A DNA stretch of 64,000 bases. Origin: Lysinimonas soli (GTDB lineage Bacteria > Actinomycetota > Actinomycetes > Actinomycetales > Microbacteriaceae). The DNA lies in contig NZ_JBHSMG010000001.1 in assembly GCF_042655435.1 (NCBI RefSeq), positions 1,364,001 through 1,428,000 on the forward strand. The letters run 5' to 3'. Positions 7,752-15,937 of this stretch are shown one piece after another. Under the pieces are notes generated by a model, which worked only from the letters and a program-made list of their open reading frames with translations, made no database searches and was not told where the DNA came from. The position numbers and the translations under genes were made by a program. Every line of letters begins with the position of its first letter. The stretch's first letter is position 1.

Positions 7752-8828
7752 GTGGGTGATCGCGACTTCTCCGCCGCGCGACGGCGCCTGACCGCGCTGC
7801 GCCTCAGCGCGCAGGGGATCGCGCGACCCATCGGCGACGACCCCGTCGAGGTCGTGCGCGGCATGGTCGCCATGCAGGCCCAGGACTACTCCGGTGCGCT
7901 CTGGTCGATCGGCGTGCGAACGCGCTCCTCGACTCGCACCGAGATCGAGTCGGTTCACGAGACCGGAGCGTTCGTGCGCTCCTGGCCGATCCGGGGAACC
8001 CTGCACTTCGTCGCCGCGGACGACCTGCCCTGGATGCTCTCCCTCACCGGCGAGCGGATGGTTCGCGCGTCCGAGGGTCGCCGTCGTCAGCTCGAGCTGG
8101 ATGCCGGGCAGTTCGACCGGGCCGAGCGGATCGCGCGCGAACGGATGGCGAGCGGCGCGACCGTCTCCCGGCCCGAGCTGCTCGCCGCCTTCGAGGCGGG
8201 CGGGCTTTCCGTCACCGGGCAGCGCGGCGTGCACATCCTGGCGCAGCTCGCCCAGACAGCGGTCATCGTGCTCGTCGGCCAGAACGAGTGGGCTCTGCTC
8301 GAGCACCGGATTGCCTCCCCGCGTCTGCCCGACCGCGCCGACGCGCTGCGGGAGCTCGCCCTGCGCTACTTCCGCTCCCATGGACCGGCCACCATCCAGG
8401 ATCTCGCCTGGTGGTCGTCGCTCACCCTCACCGAGGCGCGGGCCGGGCTGGCCGCCGCACGCGAGCAGCTCGACGAGCTCCGCGTCGGCGGGGTCGAGTA
8501 CTACCTCCGCCCCGGCCTCGAACCCGCCTCGAGCACGGTACGACTGCTGCCCGGTTTCGACGAGTACCTGCTCGGCTACTCCGACCGCAGCGCGCCGCTC
8601 GCCGGGGCGCACAGCTCGGTGATCGTGCCCGGCGGCAACGGCATGTTCCTGCCGACCGTCGTCGCGAGGGGCGAGGTGGTCGGCACCTGGCGCCGCACCC
8701 GGCGAGCCGGCCGGGTCGAGATCCGACCGCAGCCCTTTGACGCCTTCGACGCCACGACCTCGGCGGGGATCGCCACGGCGGCACGCCGGTACGCGCGCTT
8801 CCTGGGTGTTCCGGTCACGATCGTGTGA
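7752..8828 (+). CDS. Winged-helix DNA-binding domain protein, AlkZ-like DNA glycosylase family (HTH_42)
   Basis: 358 aa from a GTG. The protein belongs to the HTH_42/PF06224 family: the motif GMVAMQAQDYSGALWSIG at about residues 37-54, RSWPIRGTLHFV, and later LLPGFDEYLLGY and IVPGGNGMFLPTVVARGEVVG. The Q-A-Q triplet at residues 42-44 matches the Q-aliphatic-Q catalytic motif that defines AlkZ-like glycosylases, as opposed to the Q-x-D of the YcaQ branch. AlkZ itself unhooks interstrand crosslinks and excises bulky alkylpurines in an antibiotic producer; stand-alone homologues are common in actinobacteria and mostly uncharacterised. No biosynthetic cluster is nearby. DNA repair is therefore an inference from motif and fold. 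Confidence 0.78.
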   Translation: MGDRDFSAARRRLTALRLSAQGIARPIGDDPVEVVRGMVAMQAQDYSGALWSIGVRTRSSTRTEIESVHETGAFVRSWPIRGTLHFVAADDLPWMLSLTGERMVRASEGRRRQLELDAGQFDRAERIARERMASGATVSRPELLAAFEAGGLSVTGQRGVHILAQLAQTAVIVLVGQNEWALLEHRIASPRLPDRADALRELALRYFRSHGPATIQDLAWWSSLTLTEARAGLAAAREQLDELRVGGVEYYLRPGLEPASSTVRLLPGFDEYLLGYSDRSAPLAGAHSSVIVPGGNGMFLPTVVARGEVVGTWRRTRRAGRVEIRPQPFDAFDATTSAGIATAARRYARFLGVPVTIV

Positions 8829-8852
8829 TCGGCGGAGCAGCTGGGCGCTGCG

Positions 8853-9332
8853 TCACATCGCCGGAACGTGATCCAGCCAGGTGAGGCTCGCGAACTGTTC
8901 GAGGCTCAGCCCGAACCGCTGCAGGTCAGTCGCGATGAGCCGGCGGAGCTCCGGGTGCCGAGAGCCCTCGCGGATCGCGACCTCGGTTCCCGCGGGAGTC
9001 AGCCGTGACCGCTCGAAGTGGCTCACGAGCACGTCGTCGTCCAGCGCCGCGATCGACCATCGCGCCCGATTCAGACGGAGCCGTCCCGCACCGCGCCAGA
9101 CGAACCCCTCCCCGGCCCAGCGATCGGTGCCCTCGATCGTGTGCGAGGCGCCCTTGGCATCCGTGAAGCGCAGGCGATCCGTGATCGCCAGGGGCTGCTG
9201 GCTGAGCAGTTCGTACTCCCGCTCGGGGCTGCGGCGCGAGCCGTCCAGCCACATCGGGAGGTTCGTCGCGCTGAGGTGCCACGTGCCCGGGAGGGCATTC
9301 GCGATGACCTCGGCGTCGACTGGTTGCCCCAT
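8853..9332 (-). CDS. Conserved hypothetical protein, unknown function
   Basis: 159 aa starting MGQPVDAEVIANALPGTWHL. No signal peptide or membrane span. The pattern GTWHLSATNLPMW followed by alternating hydrophobic strands (PLAITDRLRFTDAKG, VWRGAGRLRLNRARWSI) suggests a small beta-barrel of lipocalin-like type, but this is only an impression. The C-terminal third is helical (LRRLIATDLQRFGLSLEQF). Convergent with the AlkZ-like gene, 24 nt apart; divergent from the prenyltransferase gene. Confidence 0.6.
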   Translation of the reverse strand: MGQPVDAEVIANALPGTWHLSATNLPMWLDGSRRSPEREYELLSQQPLAITDRLRFTDAKGASHTIEGTDRWAGEGFVWRGAGRLRLNRARWSIAALDDDVLVSHFERSRLTPAGTEVAIREGSRHPELRRLIATDLQRFGLSLEQFASLTWLDHVPAM

Positions 9333-9410
9333 CCATCCAGGCTAACCGCCCCGGCTGTGAGCGCCGTGCAGCTCGACCGGTCACGGCGCGTTGCGCCCTA
9401 CGCTGTCCCC

Positions 9411-10241
9411 ATGCTCCGCCGCCGCGCTCTCGCGCTCGCCCGCACGACGCATCCCGGCCCGACCCTCACCGTCACGGCCGTCGCGGTGCTTCTCGGGATC
9501 GCGGTGGGGCTCGAGCCGTGGAGGGTCGCGGTGCTCGGCGCCGCACTGATCTTCGACCACATGTCGGTCGGATTCTCGAACGACGCGATCGATGCCGAGC
9601 GCGATCGCGCGGTCGGGCGCACCGACAAGCCCGTGGCGATGGGCGAGATCTCGGCCCGGACGGTGTGGTGGTTCGCGATCGGCTCCCTCGTCACGGCCTT
9701 GGCGCTCACGCTCGCGCTGGGCCTTCCCGCCACGCTCGCGCACGCGGTCGCCCTGGCCGCGGCCTGGGGGTACAACGCGGGTCTGAAGAATTCGGTCGCA
9801 TCGGCGCTCACGTACGCCGTCGGCTTCGGGCTGCTGCCCGTCATCGCCACGCTCGCGCTGCCGGCGCCGGCCCTTCCCGTCTGGTGGGCGGTCGCGGCTG
9901 CGGCTCTGCTCGGCATCGCCGCCCACTTCGCGAACGTGCTGCCGGATCTCGACGACGACCGACGCACCAGCATCCGCGGTCTTCCGCATCGCCTGGGGCT
10001 GACCGCCTCGATCGTCATCGCCTGGGGGGCGCTGGTGCTGGCGGCGTCGGTCATCACGGTCGGGGCCGGCCCCACGCCGGTCGTCCTGGCCGGGCTGACC
10101 GTGTCGCTGGCCGTCGGCTCCCTCGGACTGGTACTCGCCCTTCGCCACGGCGTCGGGCGCTGGCTCTTTCTGCTCGTGCTGCTGCTGGCGCTTGTGGACG
10201 TCACGATGCTCCTGCTCGCCGGATTCCGTCTGGTGGCGTGA
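9411..10241 (+). CDS. UbiA family prenyltransferase
   Basis: 276 aa, eight or nine membrane spans. The two Asp-rich prenyl-diphosphate/Mg2+ motifs of the family are present: NDAIDAERDRAVGRTDKP (about residues 60-77) and LPDLDDDRRTSIRGLPHRLG (about 180-199). UbiA enzymes transfer a prenyl chain to an aromatic or other acceptor in the membrane (menaquinone, chlorophyll, heme O and lipid pathways). The acceptor cannot be told; it does not sit with menaquinone genes here. Start chosen at the first ATG after the divergent promoter gap. Confidence 0.88.
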   Translation: MLRRRALALARTTHPGPTLTVTAVAVLLGIAVGLEPWRVAVLGAALIFDHMSVGFSNDAIDAERDRAVGRTDKPVAMGEISARTVWWFAIGSLVTALALTLALGLPATLAHAVALAAAWGYNAGLKNSVASALTYAVGFGLLPVIATLALPAPALPVWWAVAAAALLGIAAHFANVLPDLDDDRRTSIRGLPHRLGLTASIVIAWGALVLAASVITVGAGPTPVVLAGLTVSLAVGSLGLVLALRHGVGRWLFLLVLLLALVDVTMLLLAGFRLVA

Positions 10242-10244
10242 CGG

Positions 10245-10273
10245 TGAACCATCTTCGCGTCGGCGACGTTGTC
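10245..10273 (+). promoter_or_regulatory. ECF-type promoter upstream of the sigma factor gene
   Basis: TGAACC at 10245-10250, a 16-nt spacer, then CGTTGTC at 10267-10273; 24 nt later comes the chosen GTG. The same -35 box and spacing with CGTTCC recur before the lipoprotein gene at 11589. The AAC...CGT pattern is that of ECF sigma factors and resembles, from memory, the consensus described for M. tuberculosis SigL. Autoregulation is inferred. Confidence 0.65.
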
Positions 10274-10296
10274 TGTAGTGACGAGAGGTGCAGGTC

Positions 10297-10818
10297 GTGA
10301 GCAAAGGCGAGGCCGCCGCCACCGAGGCCGAGGCGCTGCGCGCGCTCGCCGACGCGCACTCCGCCGCGGTGTGGCGTTACGTCGTGCACCTCACCGGCGA
10401 CCGCGTGGGGGCCGATGATGTCGTGCAGGAGACGCTGGTGCGCGCCTGGCGCAGCCCCGCCATCCTGGCGCAGCCGCCCGAGACCACGAGGGCCTGGATG
10501 TTCACGGTCGCGCGCCACCTCGTGATCGACGAGGTGCGCAGCGCCCGCAAGCGCCACGAGATCACCACCGACGAGCTGCCGGAGCGCGCCGTGCGTGACC
10601 GCACGGATGCCCTCTTCGAGACGCTGCTGATCGAAGAGGCGCTCGCCGGCATCGGCATCGAGCACCGGGCCGTCATCGTGCACGCGTACTACGGGGGTCG
10701 CAGCATCGCGGAGGTCGCCCGCGAACTCGGAATCCCCGAGGGGACCGTGAAGTCGCGGCTGCACTACGGATTGCGCGCCCTGCGGCTCGCGCTGCAGGAG
10801 AAGGGAGTGACCCGATGA
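10297..10818 (+). CDS. ECF RNA polymerase sigma factor (SigL/SigK-like)
   Basis: 173 aa. GTG at 10297 preferred over an in-frame GTG at 10288, because GAGAGG lies 8 nt before it. Sigma region 2 covers about residues 10-80, including VVQETLVRAWR and AWMFTVARHLVIDEVRS; sigma-70 region 4 at about 115-165 has the HTH RSIAEVARELGIPEGTVKSR. There is no C-terminal SnoaL extension. Its stop overlaps the start of the anti-sigma gene (ATGA), and it is preceded by an ECF-type promoter that it may itself recognise. The signal that activates it is unknown. Confidence 0.9.
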   Translation: MSKGEAAATEAEALRALADAHSAAVWRYVVHLTGDRVGADDVVQETLVRAWRSPAILAQPPETTRAWMFTVARHLVIDEVRSARKRHEITTDELPERAVRDRTDALFETLLIEEALAGIGIEHRAVIVHAYYGGRSIAEVARELGIPEGTVKSRLHYGLRALRLALQEKGVTR

Positions 10819-11522
10819 CCGAGACTCACTCGCGGTACGCCGACTGGGACGCCGCCTATGTGCTCGGAGCACTGTCGCCCGCACAGCGTCGGGAGTTCGA
10901 GACGCACATGGAGAGCTGCGAGCGATGCCGCGCCGCGGTCGCCGAGCTCAGTGGCCTGCCCGGGCTGCTCGGCCGGCTCGACGCGGCGCGCGCCTTCGAG
11001 CTGCTCGACGACGAGACGGTTCCGGATGCCGCCCCCGCCGTTGCGATCCCGCCCCTGCCCGGCGAGTTGGTCGCCCGCATCGAGCGGCGCGAGGCGATGC
11101 GCCGATCCCGCCGGATCCGCGCGCTCGTCGGCCTCGCGGCCGCCGCCGCCATCGTGGGGGCGGTCGCGATACCGCTGACGATCGCGACAGCGCCGCATCC
11201 GAACTTCAGCACCGCTCTGTCACAGGTCGTCGAGAGCCCCCTGACGGCCGAAGTGAAGCTCACGACGGTCGGCTGGGGCACGAAGCTCGAGATGAGCTGC
11301 CACTATCGCGCGGCCGGCGGATCCCCCGAGACCCGCTGGGACTACGCCCTCTGGGTCGTGCCGAAGCACGGCACCGCCAGCCAGGTGTCGAGCTGGTCGG
11401 CCACGAGCGGGAGCACCGTCGAGCTCACGGCCGGAACGGCGGTGCCGGTCGACGAGATCGCACAGGTGCAGGTGAGGTCGGTCGACGACGGGCGCGTGCT
11501 GCTGTCGTCGACCCTGGGGTGA
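10815..11522 (+). CDS. Membrane-anchored anti-sigma factor with zinc-binding ZAS motif (RslA/RskA-like)
   Basis: 235 aa. The N-terminal anti-sigma domain holds H31-x3-C35-x2-C38 (THMESCERCR), the zinc-associated anti-sigma signature, so redox release of zinc is possible. One membrane span at about residues 103-123 (ALVGLAAAAAIVGAVAIPLT) follows a basic stop-transfer segment, and a C-terminal extracytoplasmic domain of about 110 aa ends the protein. Such proteins hold the ECF sigma factor at the membrane until oxidation or regulated proteolysis frees it. Translationally coupled to the sigma gene. Confidence 0.88.
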   Translation: MTETHSRYADWDAAYVLGALSPAQRREFETHMESCERCRAAVAELSGLPGLLGRLDAARAFELLDDETVPDAAPAVAIPPLPGELVARIERREAMRRSRRIRALVGLAAAAAIVGAVAIPLTIATAPHPNFSTALSQVVESPLTAEVKLTTVGWGTKLEMSCHYRAAGGSPETRWDYALWVVPKHGTASQVSSWSATSGSTVELTAGTAVPVDEIAQVQVRSVDDGRVLLSSTLG

Positions 11523-11547
11523 ACCCCGGGTGCCGCTACCTCGTTCC
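11520..11547 (+). promoter_or_regulatory. Second ECF-type promoter, upstream of the lipoprotein gene
   Basis: TGAACC at 11520-11525 (its TGA is the stop codon of the anti-sigma gene), a 16-nt spacer, then CGTTCC at 11542-11547. Box sequence and spacing match the promoter at 10245-10273. The lipoprotein ATG is 41 nt downstream. This makes the lipoprotein the likeliest local target of the sigma factor. Confidence 0.6.
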
Positions 11548-11588
11548 TCCCATGTCCGCATCCGCGGGCGACATCGGAAGGACTGCGC

Positions 11589-12122
11589 ATGAACATCCGT
11601 TCCCGTTTCGGCTCCCCCGCTCGACTGATCGTCGTGCTCTCGACGTCCTCTCTGTGCCTGCTCGGGCTCGCCGCGTGCAGCATGACCTCGGGCGGCACCG
11701 GCTACGCGCCTGCCACCACCGGAAGCGCCGCATCCGCGACACCCGCGCCCGCAGCGTCGTCTGCCGCCCTGGCGACCGCCTCGACCTCGCTCGGAACCGT
11801 CGTGGTCGACGGCAATGGGATGACCGTCTACCAGTACGGCAAGGACGCCGCGGGCGCGACGTCCAGCGCGTGCACGGGCGGCTGCGCCACCAACTGGCCC
11901 GCGGTCGAGAGCGCCTCGGCGTCGCCGACGGTCACCGGCATCACGGGAAAGGTCGGCACCATCACCGGCACGGACGGCAAGCTCCAGGTGACCCTGAACG
12001 GCCTGCCCCTGTACCGCTATGCCGGCGACTCCGCGGCGGGTGACGTGAACGGTCAGGGCATCGGACACCTCTGGTACGCCGTCGCCCCCGACGGGAACAA
12101 GATCTCGGGCTATTCCAAGTAG
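11589..12122 (+). CDS. COG4315-type repeat lipoprotein (PF03640)
   Basis: 177 aa. Signal peptide ending in the lipobox LAAC at about residues 27-30 and a low-complexity Ala/Ser/Thr linker. Two copies of the 'secreted repeat' follow: GTVVVDGNGMTVYQYGKD...CTGGCATNWPAV (about 69-105) and KLQVTLNGLPLYRYAGD...GHLWYAVAPDG (about 130-170). The CTGGCATNWP cysteine pair is conserved in the family. Surface-exposed lipoprotein of unknown biochemical role. It sits directly behind the sigma/anti-sigma pair and has its own ECF-type promoter, so it probably belongs to that regulon. Confidence 0.85.
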   Translation: MNIRSRFGSPARLIVVLSTSSLCLLGLAACSMTSGGTGYAPATTGSAASATPAPAASSAALATASTSLGTVVVDGNGMTVYQYGKDAAGATSSACTGGCATNWPAVESASASPTVTGITGKVGTITGTDGKLQVTLNGLPLYRYAGDSAAGDVNGQGIGHLWYAVAPDGNKISGYSK

Positions 12123-12123
12123 T

Positions 12124-13530
12124 TCAGGCCTGCCGTTCGGGAGAACCCGTCGGCATCGCGGATGCCTGGTCGGCGGCATCCACCTCGTGCACCGGATTGC
12201 GGATGCCGAGGAAGGAGACGATTCCGCCCAGGATGAGCAGCACGGCGACGGCGATCATCGCGCGGTGCACCCCGGCGAGGTCGAGACTGCCGCCCACGAT
12301 GACGCCGAGCATCGCGATCACGATGAGACCCGCCACGCGCGACACGGCGTTGTTCACGGCCGAGGCGATGCCCGAGCGTGACGGGTCGATCGACCCGAGG
12401 ATGGCCGAGGTGAGCGGCGACACCGTCGCGGTGAGACCCAGGCCGAACAGCAGGATGCCCGGCAGCACCTGCCACCAGTACACGAACGGCACCGAAATCG
12501 ACAGCATGAGGAGCGAACCGATGCCCGCCGTGATCGGCCCGATCGTCATGAACAGCCGCGGACCGTACCTGCCCGACAGCACGCCGACCCGCGAGCTGAA
12601 GAGGATCATGATGACGGTCACCGGGATCGAGGCGAGCCCGGCGAGCGTCGCCGGGAGCAGGGCCCCCTGCTGCAGGTAGACGCCGAGGGCGAAGCTGCTG
12701 AGCGACAGCGCGCCGTAGATCAGCGCGGTGGCGATGTTGCCGGCCCAGAAGTTGCGCACCCGGAAGAGACCGAGCGGCATCACCGGATTCTTCGCGAGGC
12801 GTTGCCGCACCAGGAAGCCGGCGAAGGCGACGATGCCGCCCACGAGAGGGAGGTAGATCGCGGGGCTCGCCCACCCGAGGGTGCTCTGCTCGATGAGGGC
12901 GAAGACCGCGCCCCCGAGCCCGAGCGTGCACAGCACGGCGCCGAGGTAGTCGATCGAGACCCCGGGCTCGCGCTGGTCCTTCTGACCGAGCCGCGCCAAC
13001 AGCACGAGGGTCACCGCGATCGGCAGGACGTTGATGAGGAACGCGAATCGCCACGAGGCGAAGTCGACGAACAGCCCCCCGACCAGCGGCCCGGCGATCA
13101 TGGCGATGCCGGTCATGCCGGTCCAGGTTCCGATCGCCTTGGCCTGAGCCGGCCCGCGGAAGTTGGAGGTGATGAGCGCGAGCGAACTCGGCACGAGCAG
13201 TGCCCCCGCGATGCCCTGCACGCCGCGCGCGATGATGAGGAACTCCGCGGTGGGTGCCAGCCCGACAGCGAGCGAGGCGGCCCCGAAGGCGGCCAGGCCG
13301 ACGCGCAGCACCGTGATCCGGCCGTAGACGTCGCTGACCGACCCGGCGACCAGGATCAGGGATCCGAGCGTGATCAGGTAGGCGTCGACGATCCACTGCT
13401 GCGCGGTCAGCCCTCCGCCGAGTTCGCGCATGATCGCCGGCAAGGCCACGTTGACGATCGTGCCGTCGAGGAACGAGACGAAGGTCGAGAGGATCGCGAT
13501 GATGAGCACGAGACGTTGCGAACGGGTCAC
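12124..13530 (-). CDS. MFS drug-exporter family transporter (DHA2, EmrB/QacA type)
   Basis: 468 aa, fourteen predicted spans. TM1 motif D1 is VSFLDGTIVNVALPAI at about residues 18-33; the loop 2-3 motif A variant is GSVSDVYGRITVLR; motif C lies in TM5, AMIAGPLVGGLFVD. DHA2 proteins export drugs or small organic compounds by proton antiport. No regulator is adjacent, so the substrate is not predictable. Its end is one nucleotide from the convergent lipoprotein gene. Confidence 0.88.
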   Translation of the reverse strand: MTRSQRLVLIIAILSTFVSFLDGTIVNVALPAIMRELGGGLTAQQWIVDAYLITLGSLILVAGSVSDVYGRITVLRVGLAAFGAASLAVGLAPTAEFLIIARGVQGIAGALLVPSSLALITSNFRGPAQAKAIGTWTGMTGIAMIAGPLVGGLFVDFASWRFAFLINVLPIAVTLVLLARLGQKDQREPGVSIDYLGAVLCTLGLGGAVFALIEQSTLGWASPAIYLPLVGGIVAFAGFLVRQRLAKNPVMPLGLFRVRNFWAGNIATALIYGALSLSSFALGVYLQQGALLPATLAGLASIPVTVIMILFSSRVGVLSGRYGPRLFMTIGPITAGIGSLLMLSISVPFVYWWQVLPGILLFGLGLTATVSPLTSAILGSIDPSRSGIASAVNNAVSRVAGLIVIAMLGVIVGGSLDLAGVHRAMIAVAVLLILGGIVSFLGIRNPVHEVDAADQASAMPTGSPERQA

Positions 13531-13587
13531 GAGAGCTCCAGAGTCACGATCTCACGCTAGACCCGACGGCCGTCGGCGTGCTGCCGA

Positions 13588-14295
13588 TCAGCGCTCGACG
13601 GCACGGACGACCGCGTCGGCCAGGGCGGGGTGGCGCAGAATCCGGAAGTGACCGACGACCGGGAGCTCGATGTTCTCGGCCCCCTCGAGGGTGCAGCCGT
13701 CGGGGATGTGCGGGTCGAAGCGCGGGTAGATCGAGGTGATCCGGGCGTTCACGGTGCGCTCCGCCGCGAGCGCGGTGATGACGGGGTCCTCCGGAAGAAA
13801 GGCGCGCAGCCCCGGCGTCGGGGCGATCCTCGCCATGGACGATCCCGCGAACGGTGTCGCGATGGCCACCAGCCGGTCGATCACCCCATCGCGATCATCG
13901 AGCGCCAGAAGGTGCTTGCCGACGATGCCGCCCTTGCTGTGCGTCACAAGGGCCACGCCGTGCAGTCCGCGTTCGACCAGTTCGTCCAGCACGCGCGAGG
14001 CGGTGGCCCCGATCGGCGCGCGGTTGAGGCCGAGCCCGGGGATGACCAGCACCGGATGTCCGCGCGCGTTCACCTGCTCGGCCACCGGCCGCAGATAGTG
14101 CCAGGTCTCGTAGATGCCGGGCAGGATCACCACGGTCCGCCGATCCCCGCGCCGGAACGCGTCCGGGACCGGCCAGTGCCGCAGCGATTGCACCCGGAAT
14201 CGCATGGCGTTGGGGTAGTCGCCGATCAACTGCGCGAGGCTGCGCGCCGTCGGGCGCGTCTCGCCGATCCGGAACAGCTCAGGCCGAGCGCGCAT
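13588..14295 (-). CDS. Alpha/beta-hydrolase (lipase-like)
   Basis: 235 aa. Oxyanion-hole segment VVILPGIYETWHYLRP, and nucleophile elbow VALVTHSKGGIVGKHL with Ser in T-H-S-K-G instead of the usual G-x-S-x-G. Candidate His in VVGHFRILRHP near the C-terminus. The layout resembles small PGAP1/lipase class 2-like hydrolases. No signal peptide, so intracellular. It begins 9 nt after the upstream oxidoreductase stop and is probably co-transcribed with it. Confidence 0.78.
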   Translation of the reverse strand: MRARPELFRIGETRPTARSLAQLIGDYPNAMRFRVQSLRHWPVPDAFRRGDRRTVVILPGIYETWHYLRPVAEQVNARGHPVLVIPGLGLNRAPIGATASRVLDELVERGLHGVALVTHSKGGIVGKHLLALDDRDGVIDRLVAIATPFAGSSMARIAPTPGLRAFLPEDPVITALAAERTVNARITSIYPRFDPHIPDGCTLEGAENIELPVVGHFRILRHPALADAVVRAVER

Positions 14296-14304
14296 GCTGG
14301 GATT

Positions 14305-15375
14305 CTAGGAGTCGGCCGCGTCGGCATCCTGTGCGAGCAACTCGCGCACCCGCGGCACGACCTCGCGCCCGTACAGCTCGATCGAGGTCATGAGGTGCTC
14401 GTGCGGGATGGTTCCGCTCGAGTACTTGAGGTCGAAGCGCTGGATGCCGAGCGATCGCACGGTGTCGGCGATCTTCCGGGCCACCGTCTCGGGCGAACCG
14501 ACGTGCAGCGCTCCCCCGGCGATCTCGGCGTCGAAGCTCTCGCGGGTCGCGGGCGGCCAGCCCCGCTCCTTGCCGATCCGGTTCACCATGGCCTCCTGAT
14601 GCGGCCACAGGATGTCGGCCGCCTCCTGATCGCTCGCCGCGACGAACCCCGGGGAGTGCACGGCGACCGGCAGATCGGGCTGACCGAGTTGCGCGAGGGC
14701 GCGGTGGAACAGCTCGACGTACGGGGCGAACCGGGCCGGAGCCCCGCCGATGATCGCGAGCACGAGCGGCAGTCCATGGCGGGCGGCACGCACCACCGAC
14801 TCGGGGCTGCCGCCCACGCCGACCCAGGCCTTCAGGCGGCCCGACTCGGTCTTCGGATAGACCTGCTGCTCGCTCAGCGGAGGCCGGATGGTGCCCGACC
14901 AGGTCACCGGACCCTCGTCGAGGAGCTTGACGAGCAGGTCGAGCTTCTCTTCGAAGAGCACCTCGTAGTCGTGCAGGTCGAAGCCGAACAGCGGGAAGGA
15001 CTCGGTGAACGACCCTCGCCCGAGGATGATCTCGGCGCGGCCGTTCGACACCGCGTCGAGGGTCGCGAACTTCTCGAACACCCGCACCGGGTCGTCCGAG
15101 CTGAGCACCGTCACCGCCGTCCCCAGATGGATGCGGCTGGTGCGGCTCGCGATCGCCGCGAGCACGACCTCGGGGGCCGAGACCGCGAAGTCGTCGCGGT
15201 GGTGCTCGCCGATGCCGAAGAAGTCGACCCCGAGCGAGTCGGCCAGCACCGCCTGATCGACGACGTTGCGGATCACCTGCGCGTACGGCAGGCGGTTGCC
15301 CTGCGCATCGACGCTCACGTCGCCGAAGGTGTCGAGTCCCAGCTCCACCTGGTGGGCGTCATCCGGCTGCGACAT
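14305..15375 (-). CDS. LLM-class flavin-dependent oxidoreductase (bacterial luciferase-like)
   Basis: 356 aa (beta/alpha)8 luciferase-like protein. FIGIGEHHR-type segment (DFFGIGEHHRDDF), IHLGTAVTVLSSDDPVR, and RAEIILGRGSFTESFPLFG are family landmarks; a C-terminal VGSPETVARKI is the common FMN/F420-site loop of the family. It uses reduced FMN or F420; which one and the substrate are undetermined. First gene of a two-gene unit with the lipase-like hydrolase; divergent from the Nudix gene over a 79-nt gap. Confidence 0.85.
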   Translation of the reverse strand: MSQPDDAHQVELGLDTFGDVSVDAQGNRLPYAQVIRNVVDQAVLADSLGVDFFGIGEHHRDDFAVSAPEVVLAAIASRTSRIHLGTAVTVLSSDDPVRVFEKFATLDAVSNGRAEIILGRGSFTESFPLFGFDLHDYEVLFEEKLDLLVKLLDEGPVTWSGTIRPPLSEQQVYPKTESGRLKAWVGVGGSPESVVRAARHGLPLVLAIIGGAPARFAPYVELFHRALAQLGQPDLPVAVHSPGFVAASDQEAADILWPHQEAMVNRIGKERGWPPATRESFDAEIAGGALHVGSPETVARKIADTVRSLGIQRFDLKYSSGTIPHEHLMTSIELYGREVVPRVRELLAQDADAADS

Positions 15376-15454
15376 CGTGCACTCCTTGTTGTGTATGCGT
15401 TTGTATCGGCCAGAACCGCAGCCCCGGTTCGAGTATTCCGGGGATACTGTGACG

Positions 15455-15928
15455 ATGGCAGCGCACAGCGCGGGAATCCTGCTCTATCGGATCACGGCAT
15501 CCGGCCCCGAGGTCTGGCTCGGCCACATGGGCGGTCCGTTCTGGTCGCGCAAACAGGAGCGGGCCTGGTCGATCCCGAAGGGCGAGGCCGAGCCCGGCGA
15601 GGGCGACCTCGAGGTCGCCCGGCGCGAGTTCGAAGAGGAGCTCGGCGTGCCGGCACCCGATCTCGGCTACGACGAGCTCGGCACCTACCGCTACTCGAGC
15701 GGCAAGACCGTCACGGTCTTCGTGGCCGAGGCGCCCGCCTTCGAGCTCCCGGAGCTCCGCAGCGGAACCTTCGATCTCGAGTGGCCGCCGCGTTCCGGTC
15801 GGACGCAGGCGTTTCCCGAACTCGACGAGGCCCGATGGGCGCCCCTCGACGCGGCCCGCGGGCTGCTCGTCGCCGGCCAGCTGCCGGTCCTCGATGCGCT
15901 CGAGGCCCGGCTCGCCGCCCGGCGTTGA
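15455..15928 (+). CDS. Nudix hydrolase
   Basis: 157 aa from ATG 15455 (GGGGA 10 nt upstream; a GTG two codons earlier is less well spaced). The Nudix box is complete: GEAEPGEGDLEVARREFEEE followed by LGV (about residues 43-65). The N-terminal part (AAHSAGILLYRITASGPEVW, WSIPKGE) resembles the small NUDIX proteins that act on diadenosine polyphosphates or sugar nucleotides. Cytoplasmic; substrate not determined. Convergent with the sugar permease gene, 9 nt apart, with no room for a terminator. Confidence 0.9.
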   Translation: MAAHSAGILLYRITASGPEVWLGHMGGPFWSRKQERAWSIPKGEAEPGEGDLEVARREFEEELGVPAPDLGYDELGTYRYSSGKTVTVFVAEAPAFELPELRSGTFDLEWPPRSGRTQAFPELDEARWAPLDAARGLLVAGQLPVLDALEARLAARR

Positions 15929-15937
15929 ACGGCGACG

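Noticed and set aside
6507..8612. Long open frame on the minus strand across the methyltransferase, small membrane protein and AlkZ-like genes
   Set aside because: It spans three well-supported plus-strand genes and their gaps, has no ribosome-binding site or recognisable domain, and reads as compositional noise.
10288..10296. Earlier GTG start for the ECF sigma factor
   Set aside because: The GAGAGG at 10283-10288 overlaps that GTG and is correctly spaced only for the GTG at 10297.
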